64,000 nt of DNA from Streptomyces sp. 11x1 (GTDB taxonomy: Bacteria > Actinomycetota > Actinomycetes > Streptomycetales > Streptomycetaceae), in contig NZ_CP122458.1 of assembly GCF_032598905.1 (NCBI RefSeq), positions 372,001 to 436,000 of the forward strand. The letters run 5' to 3'. The position numbers and the translations under genes were made by a program. This document shows positions 7,621 through 16,785 of the stretch, one piece after another; position 1 is the stretch's first letter; the number at the start of each line of letters is the position of its first letter. The notes under the pieces are model-generated. The model worked only from the letters and a program-made list of their open reading frames with translations. It was not told the origin of the DNA and did no database searches.

Positions 7621-8763
7621 ATGATGACTGGAACAAAGCAGTTCAGGGACCAGATGCGCACCCGGGCCGGGTCGGTTCACCCGCCCCTGGAAGGTGCGGC
7701 AGCGGTCGGCCGTGAAGTCCGGCCGACCGCATACCCACGTGGCGAGGTCCGGGCGTCGGACTTCCGCGTCGTAGAAGTGGAGGTGCGACAACCGCGTCCG
7801 GGCGAGGTACTGGTCCGCAACACATGGACATCCGTCGACGCCGCACTCCGGCTGCGGCTCAGGGAGACGGCGCCACCGGGATACTTTCCGGCCTTCCCGC
7901 TCGAAGAGCCGATGGACGGAATCATGACCGTCGGGGAGGTCGTCGAGTCTCGCGCAGACGGGTTCACCCGCGGCGACATGGTGTGGCACGCCTCCGGCTG
8001 GCGCGACTACGCGGTCGTCGAGGCGGAGAAGCCGGCGCTCGGCGGTGTCGGCACTCTCACGAAGCTCGACGTGCGCGTCGCACCTCCACAGGCCCACCTC
8101 GGCGCCCTCGGCGCCAACGGACTCACCGCCTACGCCGGCCTCTTCCATGTCGCGGGCCTGCGTGACGGTGACGTCGTCTGGGTCTCCGCCGCGGCCGGCG
8201 CCGTCGGCAGCCTCGCCGCACAGATGGCGAAGATCCGCGGGCATCGCGTCATCGGCAGCGCCGGTTCCGACGAGAAGGTGCGCTACCTCCTGGAGGAACT
8301 CGGCTTGGACGCCGCGTTCAACTACAAGCGCGGCACCCTTCCCGACCTTCTGCGCGAGGCGGCTCCGGACGGCATGGACGTCTACTTCGACAACGTCGGT
8401 GGCGACCACCTCGAGGCCGCTCTCGGGGCACTGCGGACATCGGGCCGCATCGCGATCTGCGGCATGATCTCGGAGTATGCGGCCGAGGAGCCGCCGCACG
8501 GCCCCGGAAACCTCATGCCGGCGGTGACGAAGAGCCTGACGATGCGCGGCTTCCGAGCCAGTGGCCACACCCACCTGCTGCCCGCGATGAGCCGGCACGT
8601 GGGCGCATGGATCCGCGAAGGCCGTCTCCGCTACCGCGAAACGATCGTCGACGGCCTGGCGCAGGCACCGGCGGCCCTGGCGGGACTCCTGCGGGGCGAC
8701 AACATCGGCAAGACGCTTGTGCGGATCGACGGCGTCACGCATCGTGAGAGCGCCGCCGACTGA
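7621..8763 (+). CDS. CurA-like zinc-free NADP-dependent oxidoreductase
   Basis: A 380-residue medium-chain reductase without zinc-ligand motifs. The nucleotide loop is VSAAAGAVGSLAAQMAKIRG and the family signature DVYFDNVGGDHLEAAL is present, as in prostaglandin/curcumin double-bond reductases. It would reduce an activated C=C bond of an enone with NADPH. The family core starts near GREVRPTAYPRGEVRASDF, so this protein carries about 30 extra N-terminal residues. The ATG at 7621 nevertheless has GAGG six bases upstream. It is a single-gene unit with its own operator-like motif. Confidence 0.88.
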   Translation: MMTGTKQFRDQMRTRAGSVHPPLEGAAAVGREVRPTAYPRGEVRASDFRVVEVEVRQPRPGEVLVRNTWTSVDAALRLRLRETAPPGYFPAFPLEEPMDGIMTVGEVVESRADGFTRGDMVWHASGWRDYAVVEAEKPALGGVGTLTKLDVRVAPPQAHLGALGANGLTAYAGLFHVAGLRDGDVVWVSAAAGAVGSLAAQMAKIRGHRVIGSAGSDEKVRYLLEELGLDAAFNYKRGTLPDLLREAAPDGMDVYFDNVGGDHLEAALGALRTSGRIAICGMISEYAAEEPPHGPGNLMPAVTKSLTMRGFRASGHTHLLPAMSRHVGAWIREGRLRYRETIVDGLAQAPAALAGLLRGDNIGKTLVRIDGVTHRESAAD

Positions 8764-8890
8764 GGCGGGCCACGCAGGGCGCCGAGTATCCCCCGGCACA
8801 TCGAACCCCCGTACGTTCGCCGTCGCCACCCTCATCGGCGCGAACTGGTCAGGTTGCCGCCGCCCTACCCACGGCGGCCCGATCGGGCCG

Positions 8891-8911
8891 CTACTGAACT
8901 GAAATAAGTCC
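8891..8911. promoter_or_regulatory. Island operator-like motif, copy 6
   Basis: CTACTGAACTGAAATAAGTCC keeps the left half TGAACTGA of the consensus but a degenerate right half. It lies 370 bases upstream of the ABC importer operon. Confidence 0.4.
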
Positions 8912-9141
8912 AGCACATGCCACTGGGCGGTCCCACGGCACTCCCCGCACAGCCCTGCTGCCGCCACCACAGGGGCGCAACCGACACGGGAAGGGAATCC
9001 TGAGCCCACATCGGGCGGCCTTCGAGCTCACAGTGGTCGACGTCACCCATGGTCCGAGCCGGGCCGGAGCAAGCACAGCCACCGCGCACCGCCCCGCCGC
9101 CCCTTCCACGCACCGTCCCTTCACCCCGCCCGTGGTGCGGC

Positions 9142-9180
9142 TGTGAATTCTATTGCCTAACCGAGTTCAGTTTGGTAACT
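9142..9180. promoter_or_regulatory. Island operator-like motif, copy 7, with AT-rich promoter region
   Basis: On the + strand CCGAGTTCAGTTTGGTAACT contains the half site GAGTTCA, the reverse complement of TGAACTC. A second half-like element, TGTGAATTCTATTG, starts at 9142. The pair lies about 100 bases upstream of the solute-binding protein start, where a promoter is expected. Confidence 0.45.
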
Positions 9181-9279
9181 TCCACGCAATCTTGGCCATC
9201 CGGCCACCATCCAGCGCAAAGTCCACTCGGTTACTGCGCCGGTTCGGCCGGGAGCCGGTTTCACCTAAGGGAGCCGAGA

Positions 9280-10344
9280 ATGAGATCAGATCCGCGACGG
9301 CGCGGGGCTTTGCTCATCCTGCTATCGATCACCACCCTGCTCGTCGCCTCGTGCGGCGGCGGCAACGACAACACCTCCGAGTCCAAGGTCGTGCCCGCGA
9401 CGGCGGACATGGACGAACTGGTCGCCGCCGCGAAGGAGGAAGGACAGATCACGGTCTACTCGGCCCAGGATCTGACCGCCCTCAACAACCTCGCGAAAGC
9501 CTTCGAGGCCAAGTACCCGGGGATCGACGTCAAGACCGTCCGGGGCGTCGACGGTGACCTCGGCGTGAAGGTCGAGACGGAGTTCAACACCGGCAAGGGC
9601 ATCGCCGACATGTACGTCAGCGCGAGCCTGTCCTGGGTGAAGCCGCAGGCCGAGGCCGGGCGGTTCCTGGCACCGACCGGTCCCGAACTGACCGGCAAGG
9701 GCGACTACGACGCCAAGCAGTACGTCCACGAAGGCAACTACTTCGAGACCAACTCCGCGGTCCTCACGTTCGGCTGGAACACCAAGCTCCATCCCGAAGG
9801 GCTGACCGACTACCCGGACCTGCTCGACCCGTCACTCGCCGGCGGCAAGATCGGCGTGATCGAGCCGACGGCACCGTCGCTCGTCGACTTCTACCTGTGG
9901 CTGGAGGAGACCTACGGCGCCGACTTCGTGAAGAAGCTGGCCGCCCAGAAGCCGCGCATCTACCCCAGCTCCCTGCCGATGGGTGAGGCACTGCAGTCCG
10001 GCGAGATCACCGCCGGCAGCTTCATAGCGCCGATCGCGCTCGAGCCCGCGAAGAAGAAGGGCGCGCCGGTCGACTACCGCATGCCGTCGGACGGTGCGTG
10101 GGGCGCCCGGTACTACGGCATGGTGCTGAAGAGCGGCCCGCACCCCAACGCCGGTCAGCTGTTCGCCAACTTCATGGTGACCGCCAAGGGCCAGGAGCTG
10201 ATCACGCCGTCCGCCGGATCGGTGCTGCCCAAGGTCCCCGGCACAGTGATCACCAACGACAAGGTGCGCGTACAGGATCCGGCCAAGCTCACACCCGAGG
10301 CCGTGGCCACGTACCAGAAGAAGTGGAAGTCACTGTTCCAGTAG
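9280..10344 (+). CDS. Iron-type ABC transporter solute-binding lipoprotein
   Basis: A 354-residue extracellular binding protein. It starts MRSDPRRRG, has a hydrophobic signal segment and the lipobox VASC at Cys25, so it should be lipid-anchored outside the membrane. The mature part (DELVAAAKEEGQITVYSAQDLTALN) is typical of the family-1/FbpA-like binding proteins used for ferric iron, thiamine, phosphonates and some organic acids. The start has GGGAG upstream; a longer open frame is not credible. It heads the operon with the ATPase and the fused permease. The position inside a catabolic island suggests uptake of the island's substrate rather than iron, which is inference. Confidence 0.88.
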   Translation: MRSDPRRRGALLILLSITTLLVASCGGGNDNTSESKVVPATADMDELVAAAKEEGQITVYSAQDLTALNNLAKAFEAKYPGIDVKTVRGVDGDLGVKVETEFNTGKGIADMYVSASLSWVKPQAEAGRFLAPTGPELTGKGDYDAKQYVHEGNYFETNSAVLTFGWNTKLHPEGLTDYPDLLDPSLAGGKIGVIEPTAPSLVDFYLWLEETYGADFVKKLAAQKPRIYPSSLPMGEALQSGEITAGSFIAPIALEPAKKKGAPVDYRMPSDGAWGARYYGMVLKSGPHPNAGQLFANFMVTAKGQELITPSAGSVLPKVPGTVITNDKVRVQDPAKLTPEAVATYQKKWKSLFQ

Positions 10345-10443
10345 GGGCGGTGCAGCGCGTCAGCAAGTAACGACGCACAGCAGTGTGGGCACCCGCGTCG
10401 ACGGGCGCCCACTCACCTGATCTTTGGATGTGAGGAGTCCCCC

Positions 10444-11619
10444 GTGTCCCACGTGCGCATCGAGGGTCTGACGAAAAGGTTCGCCGGCAAGCCACCTGCG
10501 GTCGCCGTGGACGACCTGTCGCTGGAGATCGAGCGGGGCGAGTTCATCGTTCTGCTCGGCCCGAGCGGCTGCGGGAAAACCACGACTCTGCGCTGTCTGG
10601 CCGGTCTGGAGACGCCCGATGTGGGACGCATCTCGCTGGGCGACCAGACGGTGCTGGATGTACGCGGGAAGGTCAACCTTCCCCCGAACAAGCGCCGGAT
10701 CGGGATGGTGTTCCAGTCGTACGCGCTGTGGCCGCACATGACCGTGCGCCGCAACATCGGATACCCCCTGAAGACCAGACGGGTGCCCCGTGAGCAGGCG
10801 CGCACGCGGATCGAGGAAGCGGCGGAGCTGGTCGAGTGCTCCGCCCTGCTCGACCGTTATCCGGCGCAGCTCAGCGGCGGCCAGCAGCAGCGGGTCGCCC
10901 TGGCCCGCGGTCTGGCCGCCCAACCCGACCTGGTGCTCTTCGACGAGCCGCTGAGCAACCTCGATGCCCGGCTGCGCGACCAGGTGCGCGCCCAGCTGCA
11001 CGAGTTGCACGCACGGCTGGGTTTCACCGCCGTGTTCGTCACCCACGACCAGAGCGAGGCGCTGGCGCTCGGCGACCGCCTGGCGATCATGAATGCGGGG
11101 CGGATCGAGCAACTCGACACTCCGGAGCGGGTCTTCGAGGAACCGGCCACCGAGTACGTCGCCGGCTTCATCGGCATGTCGAACCGGCTTCCGCTCCAAC
11201 GTCAGGGCGTGGGGTGGGCCCTCGCCTCCCCTTCGGACGCCGACGGCCAGGCCGACGCTCCGGGCAGGACCGTGGTCGACGAGCTCCCGGTGCCCCGCTC
11301 GCACAGCGACGTCGCCGCCCGGCTGCGCCCCGACGACCTTCAGCTCTGTCCGGCCGACGAGAAACCACCGGCCCACAGCGTCGGCCTCCCGGCGGAGGTC
11401 GTCGACGCGCAGTTCGGCGGGCGCCACATGGACGTGGTCGTCGCGATCGGCGACAGCCGCCTGCATGCCCGGGCACCGCTGACCGGCAAGCCATGGGCCC
11501 GGGGCCTGTCACGGGGACAGCGGGTGACCGCGTGGTTCCCTAGGGACGCTGCCATCTACTACGGCGCCGACGGGGTACGGACGACCGAGCACGCCCCCGC
11601 CGCCACAGTGGGGGCGTGA
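10444..11619 (+). CDS. ABC transporter ATP-binding protein (FbpC/PotA type)
   Basis: A 391-residue ATPase. Walker A GPSGCGKTT lies at residues 39-47, with the Q-loop VFQSYALWPH, signature LSGGQQQRVALARGL, Walker B LVLFDEPLSNLDA and switch His in VFVTHDQSEA. The C-terminal 140 residues form the TOBE-like regulatory region of importers for iron, polyamines and similar solutes. The GTG start at 10444 follows GAGGAGTCCCCC. It ends five bases before the permease gene, so the two are co-translated. Confidence 0.92.
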   Translation: MSHVRIEGLTKRFAGKPPAVAVDDLSLEIERGEFIVLLGPSGCGKTTTLRCLAGLETPDVGRISLGDQTVLDVRGKVNLPPNKRRIGMVFQSYALWPHMTVRRNIGYPLKTRRVPREQARTRIEEAAELVECSALLDRYPAQLSGGQQQRVALARGLAAQPDLVLFDEPLSNLDARLRDQVRAQLHELHARLGFTAVFVTHDQSEALALGDRLAIMNAGRIEQLDTPERVFEEPATEYVAGFIGMSNRLPLQRQGVGWALASPSDADGQADAPGRTVVDELPVPRSHSDVAARLRPDDLQLCPADEKPPAHSVGLPAEVVDAQFGGRHMDVVVAIGDSRLHARAPLTGKPWARGLSRGQRVTAWFPRDAAIYYGADGVRTTEHAPAATVGA

Positions 11620-11623
11620 CATC

Positions 11624-13363
11624 GTGACCGCACCCGCCGTAGCACCCCCCACCCCCACGACGACACGGCCGCACCCGGCCCCGTCACCCTCGACCGCGTT
11701 GATCCGTGCGCGGCGTCACCTGCCACGGCTCGGCGCGCTCGCTTTCCTGGCCGCCATCGGCTACCTGGTGATCGCGCCTCTGGTGGGCCTGCAACGGCTG
11801 GCCTTCGAGGACGACGCCCGTGGCTACAGTGCCGCCTTCGACAGCCCGGACATGGCCGAGACGCTGCGCACGACGGCCGGCATGGCGCTGGGTTCGCTGG
11901 TCATCGCGCTCGTCCTCGGCACATTCCTGGCCTGGGCGGCGACCCGCTTGCCGCCCCGCCTGCGGCTGCTGCGCGTCCTGCCCGTCCTGCCCATCGTGGT
12001 CCCGGCCGTGGCGGCGGTGACCGGCTGGGCGTTCCTGTTCTCGCCCCGCCCCGGCTACCTCAACGCGGCGCTGCGCAACCTGCCCTGGTGGAACCATCTC
12101 GACGAGGGCCCTGTCGACATCTACACGCTGCCCTGGATCGTGCTCATCACCGGTTTCGGCCTGACCGCCTTCGTCTATCTGTTCGTCAGCGCCGGCTTCG
12201 GCAACATCAACTCGGAGCTGATCGAGGCGGCACAGGTCAGCGGATCGTCGCCGGCCGGAGTGTTCTTCCGGGTGACGCTGCCGCTGCTGCGACCGGTCCT
12301 GGTGTACGGGGGGTTCGTGGCCCTGCTCCTTGGACTCGGCCAGTTCACGGGCCCCCTGCTGCTCGGCAGGAACAACGGCGTCAACGTCCTCACCACCGAC
12401 ATGTACGTCGCCGTGTCGCAGAGTCCGGTCGACTACGGCAGGGCGGCCGCGATCGGCTCACCGCTGCTGCTCTTCGGTATCGCCGTCGTCCTCTTCCAGA
12501 AGGTGATCCTCGGCGACCACAGCCGCTTCGTCACGCACGGCGGCAAGGCGTTCCGGTCCGGCGGGCGGCCGTCGTGGGTGGCGGTCACGGGCATCGTCGT
12601 CTACGGCCTGGTCGCGCTCGCGCTGCCGCTGGGCGCGCTCACGGTGGTGTCGCTCTCCGCCTTCTGGAGCGGCAGGATCGAGCCGAGTGGGTTCACGCTC
12701 GACAACTTCCGGCGCGTGTTCCAGGAGTCGGGGATCACCGACGCGATCGTCAACAGCCTCGTCACCTCGGTCATCTCCGTCGCCATCGCGCTCCCGCTCG
12801 GCTTCATCGCCGCCTCACTGCTGCTCAGGGGGCGCCGGTTCCGCGTCATCCGGGCCGCGGTCGACTTCATCGTGGCGATGCCTCTCGGGATCCCCGCGGT
12901 GGTCTTCGGCGCCGGTTTCCTGCTGACGTACAGCCGCGAGCCGTTCATTCTGTACGGCACCCGAACGGTGATCGTCCTCGTCTATGTGACGCTGATGCTG
13001 CCCTTCGCGACCCGGATGCAGCTGTCCGGGATGGTGGCACTCGGCGACACCTACCAGGAGGCGTCGCGGACCAGCGGGGCGGGCGCGCTACGGACCACCA
13101 CCGAGATCGTGCTGCCGCTGCTGCGCCCCACGCTCGCGGGAGCCGGAGCGCTGATGTTCGTGCTGCTCACCCACGAGTTCACCGCGTCGCTGCTGGTACG
13201 GGCGCCCACGACGCAGGTCATGGGGACCATCCTGTTCGACTACTGGTCCAACGGCTCCTATCCGCTGGTCGCCGCCATCGCGCTCGTTATGACGATGGTG
13301 ACCTCGGCAGGCGTCTTCGTGGCCATGTCGGTCGCCGGCTCCGACATCTTCGCGAAGCTCTGA
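11624..13363 (+). CDS. Fused iron-type ABC permease (two permease halves)
   Basis: A 579-residue membrane protein with two permease units of about six segments each. Each has an EAA loop: EAAQVSGSSPAGVFFRVTLPLLRP in the first half and EASRTSGAGALRTTTEIVLPLLRP in the second. This FbpB-like arrangement forms the whole channel from one chain. The start is a GTG directly after the ATPase stop, with only a weak ribosome site, consistent with translational coupling. A GC hairpin about 70 bases after the stop probably ends the operon. Confidence 0.9.
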   Translation: MTAPAVAPPTPTTTRPHPAPSPSTALIRARRHLPRLGALAFLAAIGYLVIAPLVGLQRLAFEDDARGYSAAFDSPDMAETLRTTAGMALGSLVIALVLGTFLAWAATRLPPRLRLLRVLPVLPIVVPAVAAVTGWAFLFSPRPGYLNAALRNLPWWNHLDEGPVDIYTLPWIVLITGFGLTAFVYLFVSAGFGNINSELIEAAQVSGSSPAGVFFRVTLPLLRPVLVYGGFVALLLGLGQFTGPLLLGRNNGVNVLTTDMYVAVSQSPVDYGRAAAIGSPLLLFGIAVVLFQKVILGDHSRFVTHGGKAFRSGGRPSWVAVTGIVVYGLVALALPLGALTVVSLSAFWSGRIEPSGFTLDNFRRVFQESGITDAIVNSLVTSVISVAIALPLGFIAASLLLRGRRFRVIRAAVDFIVAMPLGIPAVVFGAGFLLTYSREPFILYGTRTVIVLVYVTLMLPFATRMQLSGMVALGDTYQEASRTSGAGALRTTTEIVLPLLRPTLAGAGALMFVLLTHEFTASLLVRAPTTQVMGTILFDYWSNGSYPLVAAIALVMTMVTSAGVFVAMSVAGSDIFAKL

Positions 13364-13435
13364 CCACGTGTGACCGCGCGGGCCGGCATCGGGAAGGCGA
13401 TCGCCGTGGAGAAGGCGCTCACCGAACGGAACGAG

Positions 13436-13461
13436 ACGACGGCGGCCGTGGCCGCCGTCGT
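13436..13461 (+). terminator. GC-rich hairpin after the ABC importer operon
   Basis: Twelve-base arms, ACGACGGCGGCC at 13436 and its exact complement ending at 13461, flank a two-base centre. No U-run follows, as is common in Streptomyces. It lies 73 bases after the permease stop. Confidence 0.55.
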
Positions 13462-13500
13462 ACGCTCCGATTTCGTGGCGGAGTGGCTTGTCAGCGACCC

Positions 13501-13534
13501 GCGACCTGCGACCTGCGACCTGCGACCTGCGACC
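13501..13534 (+). repeat. Seven-base tandem repeat, GCGACCT
   Basis: GCGACCT is repeated four times, followed by a partial fifth copy GCGACC. It lies in the non-coding gap between the permease and the transporter remnant. The rest of 13364-13803 contains the hairpin above and no gene I can support. Confidence 0.8.
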
Positions 13535-13803
13535 GCATCGTGGCCGATCCCCCACGCGGCCGGACAGAACAAAGCTCGGTGGCGTCTTTCGCCGGCCCGG
13601 AGCCGGCGATCCTCCCCCGGTGCCCAGACGGTACCGAGCGTGTCGAACGTCGTGCCGAACGGCTCGCCCGGATCCGCGACCGCCCGGGAGAACCGAACGC
13701 CACCCGCGCACACGTCACCCTTCGGCGGGCCTTGTGGAGCATGCCGCCCGAGCGAGCTGAGGGGTGACCGCCGCTCACAGCATCGGCAGGCCCGCCCGAC
13801 GCC

Positions 13804-14809
13804 TCATACATCCTCGCGGACCGTGAGCAGGGCACCGATCCCGATCACGCAGACCACCATGACGAAGAACGCCGGGGAGAGCAGGTTCCCGGTCCGCTGG
13901 ACAAGGAAGGCCGAGATGTACGGAGCCGTGCCGCCCGCGAGGACGGTGCCGACGTTGTACCCGATCGCCATGCCGGTGTACCGGACCCGGCGTTCGAACA
14001 GGTGCGGCCACAGACTGGCCGCCGGGACCTGCACGAACGCGCTGCTCAGCATGAAGAGCAGGTAGGCCACGCCGGCCAGAGGCAGGCTGTGCCGGCCCAT
14101 GAGCATCATCGCGGGGTAGGCGGTCACCAGGAATCCCAGCAACCCGAACAACAGGATGCGACGGGAGCCGAACCGGGCGGCGAGCCAGCCGGCCGGCACC
14201 ATGAGTAGCACGGTGACGAGCACGACGCTCGCGCTCAGCCAGAGCACCTGCGTGGAGTCGTATCCCAGGTCGGTGGAGAGGTAGATGCCGATGTACGTCA
14301 GGCCGAGGAAGATGGCGCCGCCCGAGGAAGGCCCTGCGTTGCGGCGGGGCCGACTCATAGATGTAGGTGTAGGCGCCGACCGACTCGCCCCCCGTGGAGA
14401 TGCCCTGCACCACTCGGGCCAGGAGCAGTACGGCGGCGGTCACGCCGATCTGACCGTAGGTCGGCAGCAGTCCCGTGATGCTGCCGGCCACTCCCATGCA
14501 CAGCACCGAGGAGACCAGCGCCTTTCGGCGCCCCCATCGGTCGCCGAGCCATCCGAAGAAGACGCCGCCGACCGGCCGCACCACCAGGCCGGTGGCGAAC
14601 ACCGCCAGCGTCGCCAGGAGCGCGGCCGCTGGATCTTCGCTCGGGAAGAACTGGGGAGCGATCACCACGGCGAGATAGCCGTACACACTGAAGTCGTAGT
14701 ACTCGATCAGTGTGCCGAGGCTGCCGGCGAGCATCGCACGGCGCACCGTGCGCGGATCGTACGCCGCTGTCTCCGACCCTGATGTGGCGGACCGCTGAGT
14801 GGCACTCAT
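13804..14809 (-). pseudogene. MHS-type major facilitator transporter, frameshifted with internal deletion
   Basis: The complement starts MSATQRSATSGSETAAYDP at 14809 after a good GGAG site. It shows the family N terminus GSLGTLIEYYDFSVYGYLA, GDRWGRRKALVSS and QGISTGGESVGAYTYIYESAPPQRRAF. Near 14345 the frame changes, and the protein resumes at FLGLTYIGIYLSTDLGYDS, equivalent to about the seventh membrane segment, running to a normal C terminus at 13804. Roughly 100 residues of the middle (segments five and six and the central loop) are missing. The gene would have imported an organic acid by proton symport. Confidence 0.75.
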
Positions 14810-15181
14810 GCTCCGACTCCCCTTCCCAGGGCACGGTCCCGTACCATGCCGACGCCGGGGACGCTACAGAACTGAACTCAGCACAGCTAGCCCGATGTAA
14901 GGGTTTCTCGAAGGCGGAGGCCGAGGCCGGAGCGGCAACCGTTCATGAAAGCTGATTATGAGCTGCGACTTTGACAGCCAGCGTCAGCGCTTGAGTCATC
15001 GAGGCGCCACCGCGACATGGTTACCGCATCAACACGGCACGACCATTGACGCTCTGAATTCGATTTGGGTCGACCTTCAGCGTGCCCCGCTCCAACGGGT
15101 AGGGGCGGTGGACGGAGCCGCCAAGGGTGCCACCTGGTCACGCCACCCACGGGCGCCGAGCCGACCGCCCCCTCCACCGGT
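14810..15181. other. Intergenic stretch between transporter remnant and TetR gene
   Basis: Contains operator copy 8 at 14867-14885 upstream of the transporter remnant. The rest shows no supported coding frame, and no clear terminator for the TetR gene is seen. Confidence 0.5.
14867..14885. promoter_or_regulatory. Island operator-like motif, copy 8
   Basis: ACAGAACTGAACTCAGCAC keeps the half site TGAACTCA of the consensus. It lies 58 bases upstream of the start of the decayed MHS transporter. Confidence 0.45.
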
Positions 15182-15817
15182 TCAACGCACGCCGGCCAGC
15201 CGCAGCGCGAAGTCGCCGTACTGGTACACGATCTGATCCTCCGTCAGATCGCCGTCCTCGCGGTACCAGACGGGCACACCCATCCCGAGGTCCAAGATCG
15301 CGTAGGAGGTCAGCTTCACCGTGGTGACACTGAAGCGCCCGGCCTGCACTCCCTCACCGAGCAACGTCCTGAACGCCTGCTCGTAGGCCGCGCGCCGCTG
15401 AAGGACCTCCGCACGGTGGGGTTCGTCCAGGCTGCGGATCTCCCGGGTCCCCACGAACGCCTCGAGGCGGTGCCGGGCGTGGTAGCGAACATGAGCCTCC
15501 GCGGCCCGGCGCAGCCGCTCCACCACGTCCTCACAACCGGAGACAGCGACACGGTGGTTTCGTAGCAGGTCGTCCATCGTGCCCGTCATGATCTGGGCGA
15601 GCAGCTCCTGCTTGGAGCCCACATGCTTGTACAGACTCGGCCCGCGCATCCCCACCGCTTCGCCGATGTCCGCCATCGTGGTGGCGGCGTACCCTCGCTC
15701 CGCGAACAGGACGAGCGCCGCGTTCCGGATCTCCGCCGCACGCGGCCCCGGGGCCCGGCCGGCCGCCGTGCGGCCCCGGGGGACCACCGCCGACTGACTG
15801 CCGCGCTGTGACGTCAC
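15182..15817 (-). CDS. TetR-family regulator, KstR2-like
   Basis: A 211-residue regulator. The helix-turn-helix is TTMADIGEAVGMRGPSLYKHVGSKQELL, about residues 41-68. The C-terminal domain ends VPVWYREDGDLTEDQIVYQYGDFALRLAG, the pattern of the KstR2-type ligand domain, which senses CoA thioesters. The GTG start at 15817 follows AGGGGAAGC; the longer frame upstream is not credible. It is divergent from the hydrolase gene, and operator copy 9 lies between them. It is the only regulator in the island and so the natural candidate for binding the TGAACTSAATTCA sites as an acyl-CoA-responsive repressor. Confidence 0.85.
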   Translation of the reverse strand: MTSQRGSQSAVVPRGRTAAGRAPGPRAAEIRNAALVLFAERGYAATTMADIGEAVGMRGPSLYKHVGSKQELLAQIMTGTMDDLLRNHRVAVSGCEDVVERLRRAAEAHVRYHARHRLEAFVGTREIRSLDEPHRAEVLQRRAAYEQAFRTLLGEGVQAGRFSVTTVKLTSYAILDLGMGVPVWYREDGDLTEDQIVYQYGDFALRLAGVR

Positions 15818-16026
15818 GCTTCCCCTGCCCTGCCCTTCGGCCAGTGATGCGTAGCCGCATGCCCACTTCCCCTGAGCCCAGCTCACCGTAATGCATCCGG
15901 GAAGGCGATTCCCGTACTGGCTGAAGCAGAGCCGAACCCCAGTCCGGCGACAGTAGTGTCCACCGGTCACACGCAACCAGCGCCCCGCGGCTCCGACTGC
16001 CGCTTTTCCACACCACCACTCTTCCA

Positions 16027-16051
16027 AACAGAATTGAATTCAGTTAACTTT
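16027..16051. promoter_or_regulatory. Island operator-like motif, copy 9
   Basis: From 16031 the sequence AGAATTGAATTCAGTTAAC contains AGAATTGAATTCA, two mismatches from the consensus, with extra dyad symmetry through GAATTGAATTC. It lies 31 bases before the hydrolase ATG and 210 bases upstream of the TetR start, so it could serve both hydrolase control and autoregulation. Confidence 0.55.
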
Positions 16052-16081
16052 TGACGGAAGTCACTGACCAGGAGGTCAACC

Positions 16082-16777
16082 ATGGCGTTCGTTCTCATCC
16101 ACGGCGCAAGCTTCGGCGCGAACTGCTGGGACGAGCTGATACCCCACCTGAGATCGGAAGCGCTCGCAGTCGACCTTCCGGGGCACGGCTCCAGGACCGG
16201 AGCCGACCTCGGCTCGGTCACGCTCGCGGACTGCGCGGACGCGGTCCGCGAGGACATGGAGGCGAAGGATCTGCGGGACGTGGTGCTGGTCGGTCACTCC
16301 TTCGCGGGAGTCACGATCCCGCGCGTCCTGGACCTCGTACCTGACCGGATCCGCCATGTCGTCCTCGTGTCGGCCGTGGTGCCGCCGGACGGGACAAGGG
16401 TGCTTGACCAGATCGATCCCGGAGTGCGGGATCTGGTCGAGCAGTCCATCGCCGACGGTGTCTATCACCAGACCCGTGAAGGCGCCGCCGCGATGCTGTG
16501 CAACGACATGGATGAGGCGACCACCTCGTCCACCCTGGACCTGTTGGCCGATGACTCCGCCGCCTTGCTGCGCGAGACCGTGGACCTGAGCGGCTACCGA
16601 CGCCAGATCCCCCGGACGTATGTGCACCTCACGCGGGACCAGTGCTACGTCGAGGAACTCCAGCAACGATCCATGGCGCTCCTTCGGCCCGATGTCATCG
16701 ACCTCGACACCGGCCACATGGCGATGATCAGCGCGCCCGAAAGGCTCGCCGCCGTCCTCAACGCCATCCACGGCTGA
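16082..16777 (+). CDS. Alpha/beta hydrolase
   Basis: A 231-residue hydrolase. FVLIHGASFGANCWDELIP gives the oxyanion HG motif, the nucleophile elbow is VGHSFAG, and the likely catalytic His is in DTGHMAMISAPERLA. It would cleave an ester, thioester or C-C bond of a small substrate. The ATG at 16082 follows a perfect AGGAGG-type site. It is divergent from the TetR gene and closes the catabolic island. Confidence 0.88.
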   Translation: MAFVLIHGASFGANCWDELIPHLRSEALAVDLPGHGSRTGADLGSVTLADCADAVREDMEAKDLRDVVLVGHSFAGVTIPRVLDLVPDRIRHVVLVSAVVPPDGTRVLDQIDPGVRDLVEQSIADGVYHQTREGAAAMLCNDMDEATTSSTLDLLADDSAALLRETVDLSGYRRQIPRTYVHLTRDQCYVEELQQRSMALLRPDVIDLDTGHMAMISAPERLAAVLNAIHG

Positions 16778-16785
16778 CCGCCGGC

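Larger units (their letters stand above)
8764..9279. other. Intergenic stretch before the ABC importer operon
   Basis: No coding frame here looks genuine. The stretch holds two operator-like sites (8891-8911 and 9161-9180) and an AT-rich patch at 9140-9200, which probably contains the promoter of the solute-binding protein gene. Its length suggests loss of an older gene, but no remnant can be read. Confidence 0.5.

Noticed and set aside
13501..13534. Tandem GCGACCT units as a possible CRISPR array
   Set aside because: The unit is seven bases without spacers. No cas genes are present.
12088..13767. A 559-codon + frame across the ABC permease
   Set aside because: Shadow of the permease gene, Arg/Pro-rich, no family motifs.
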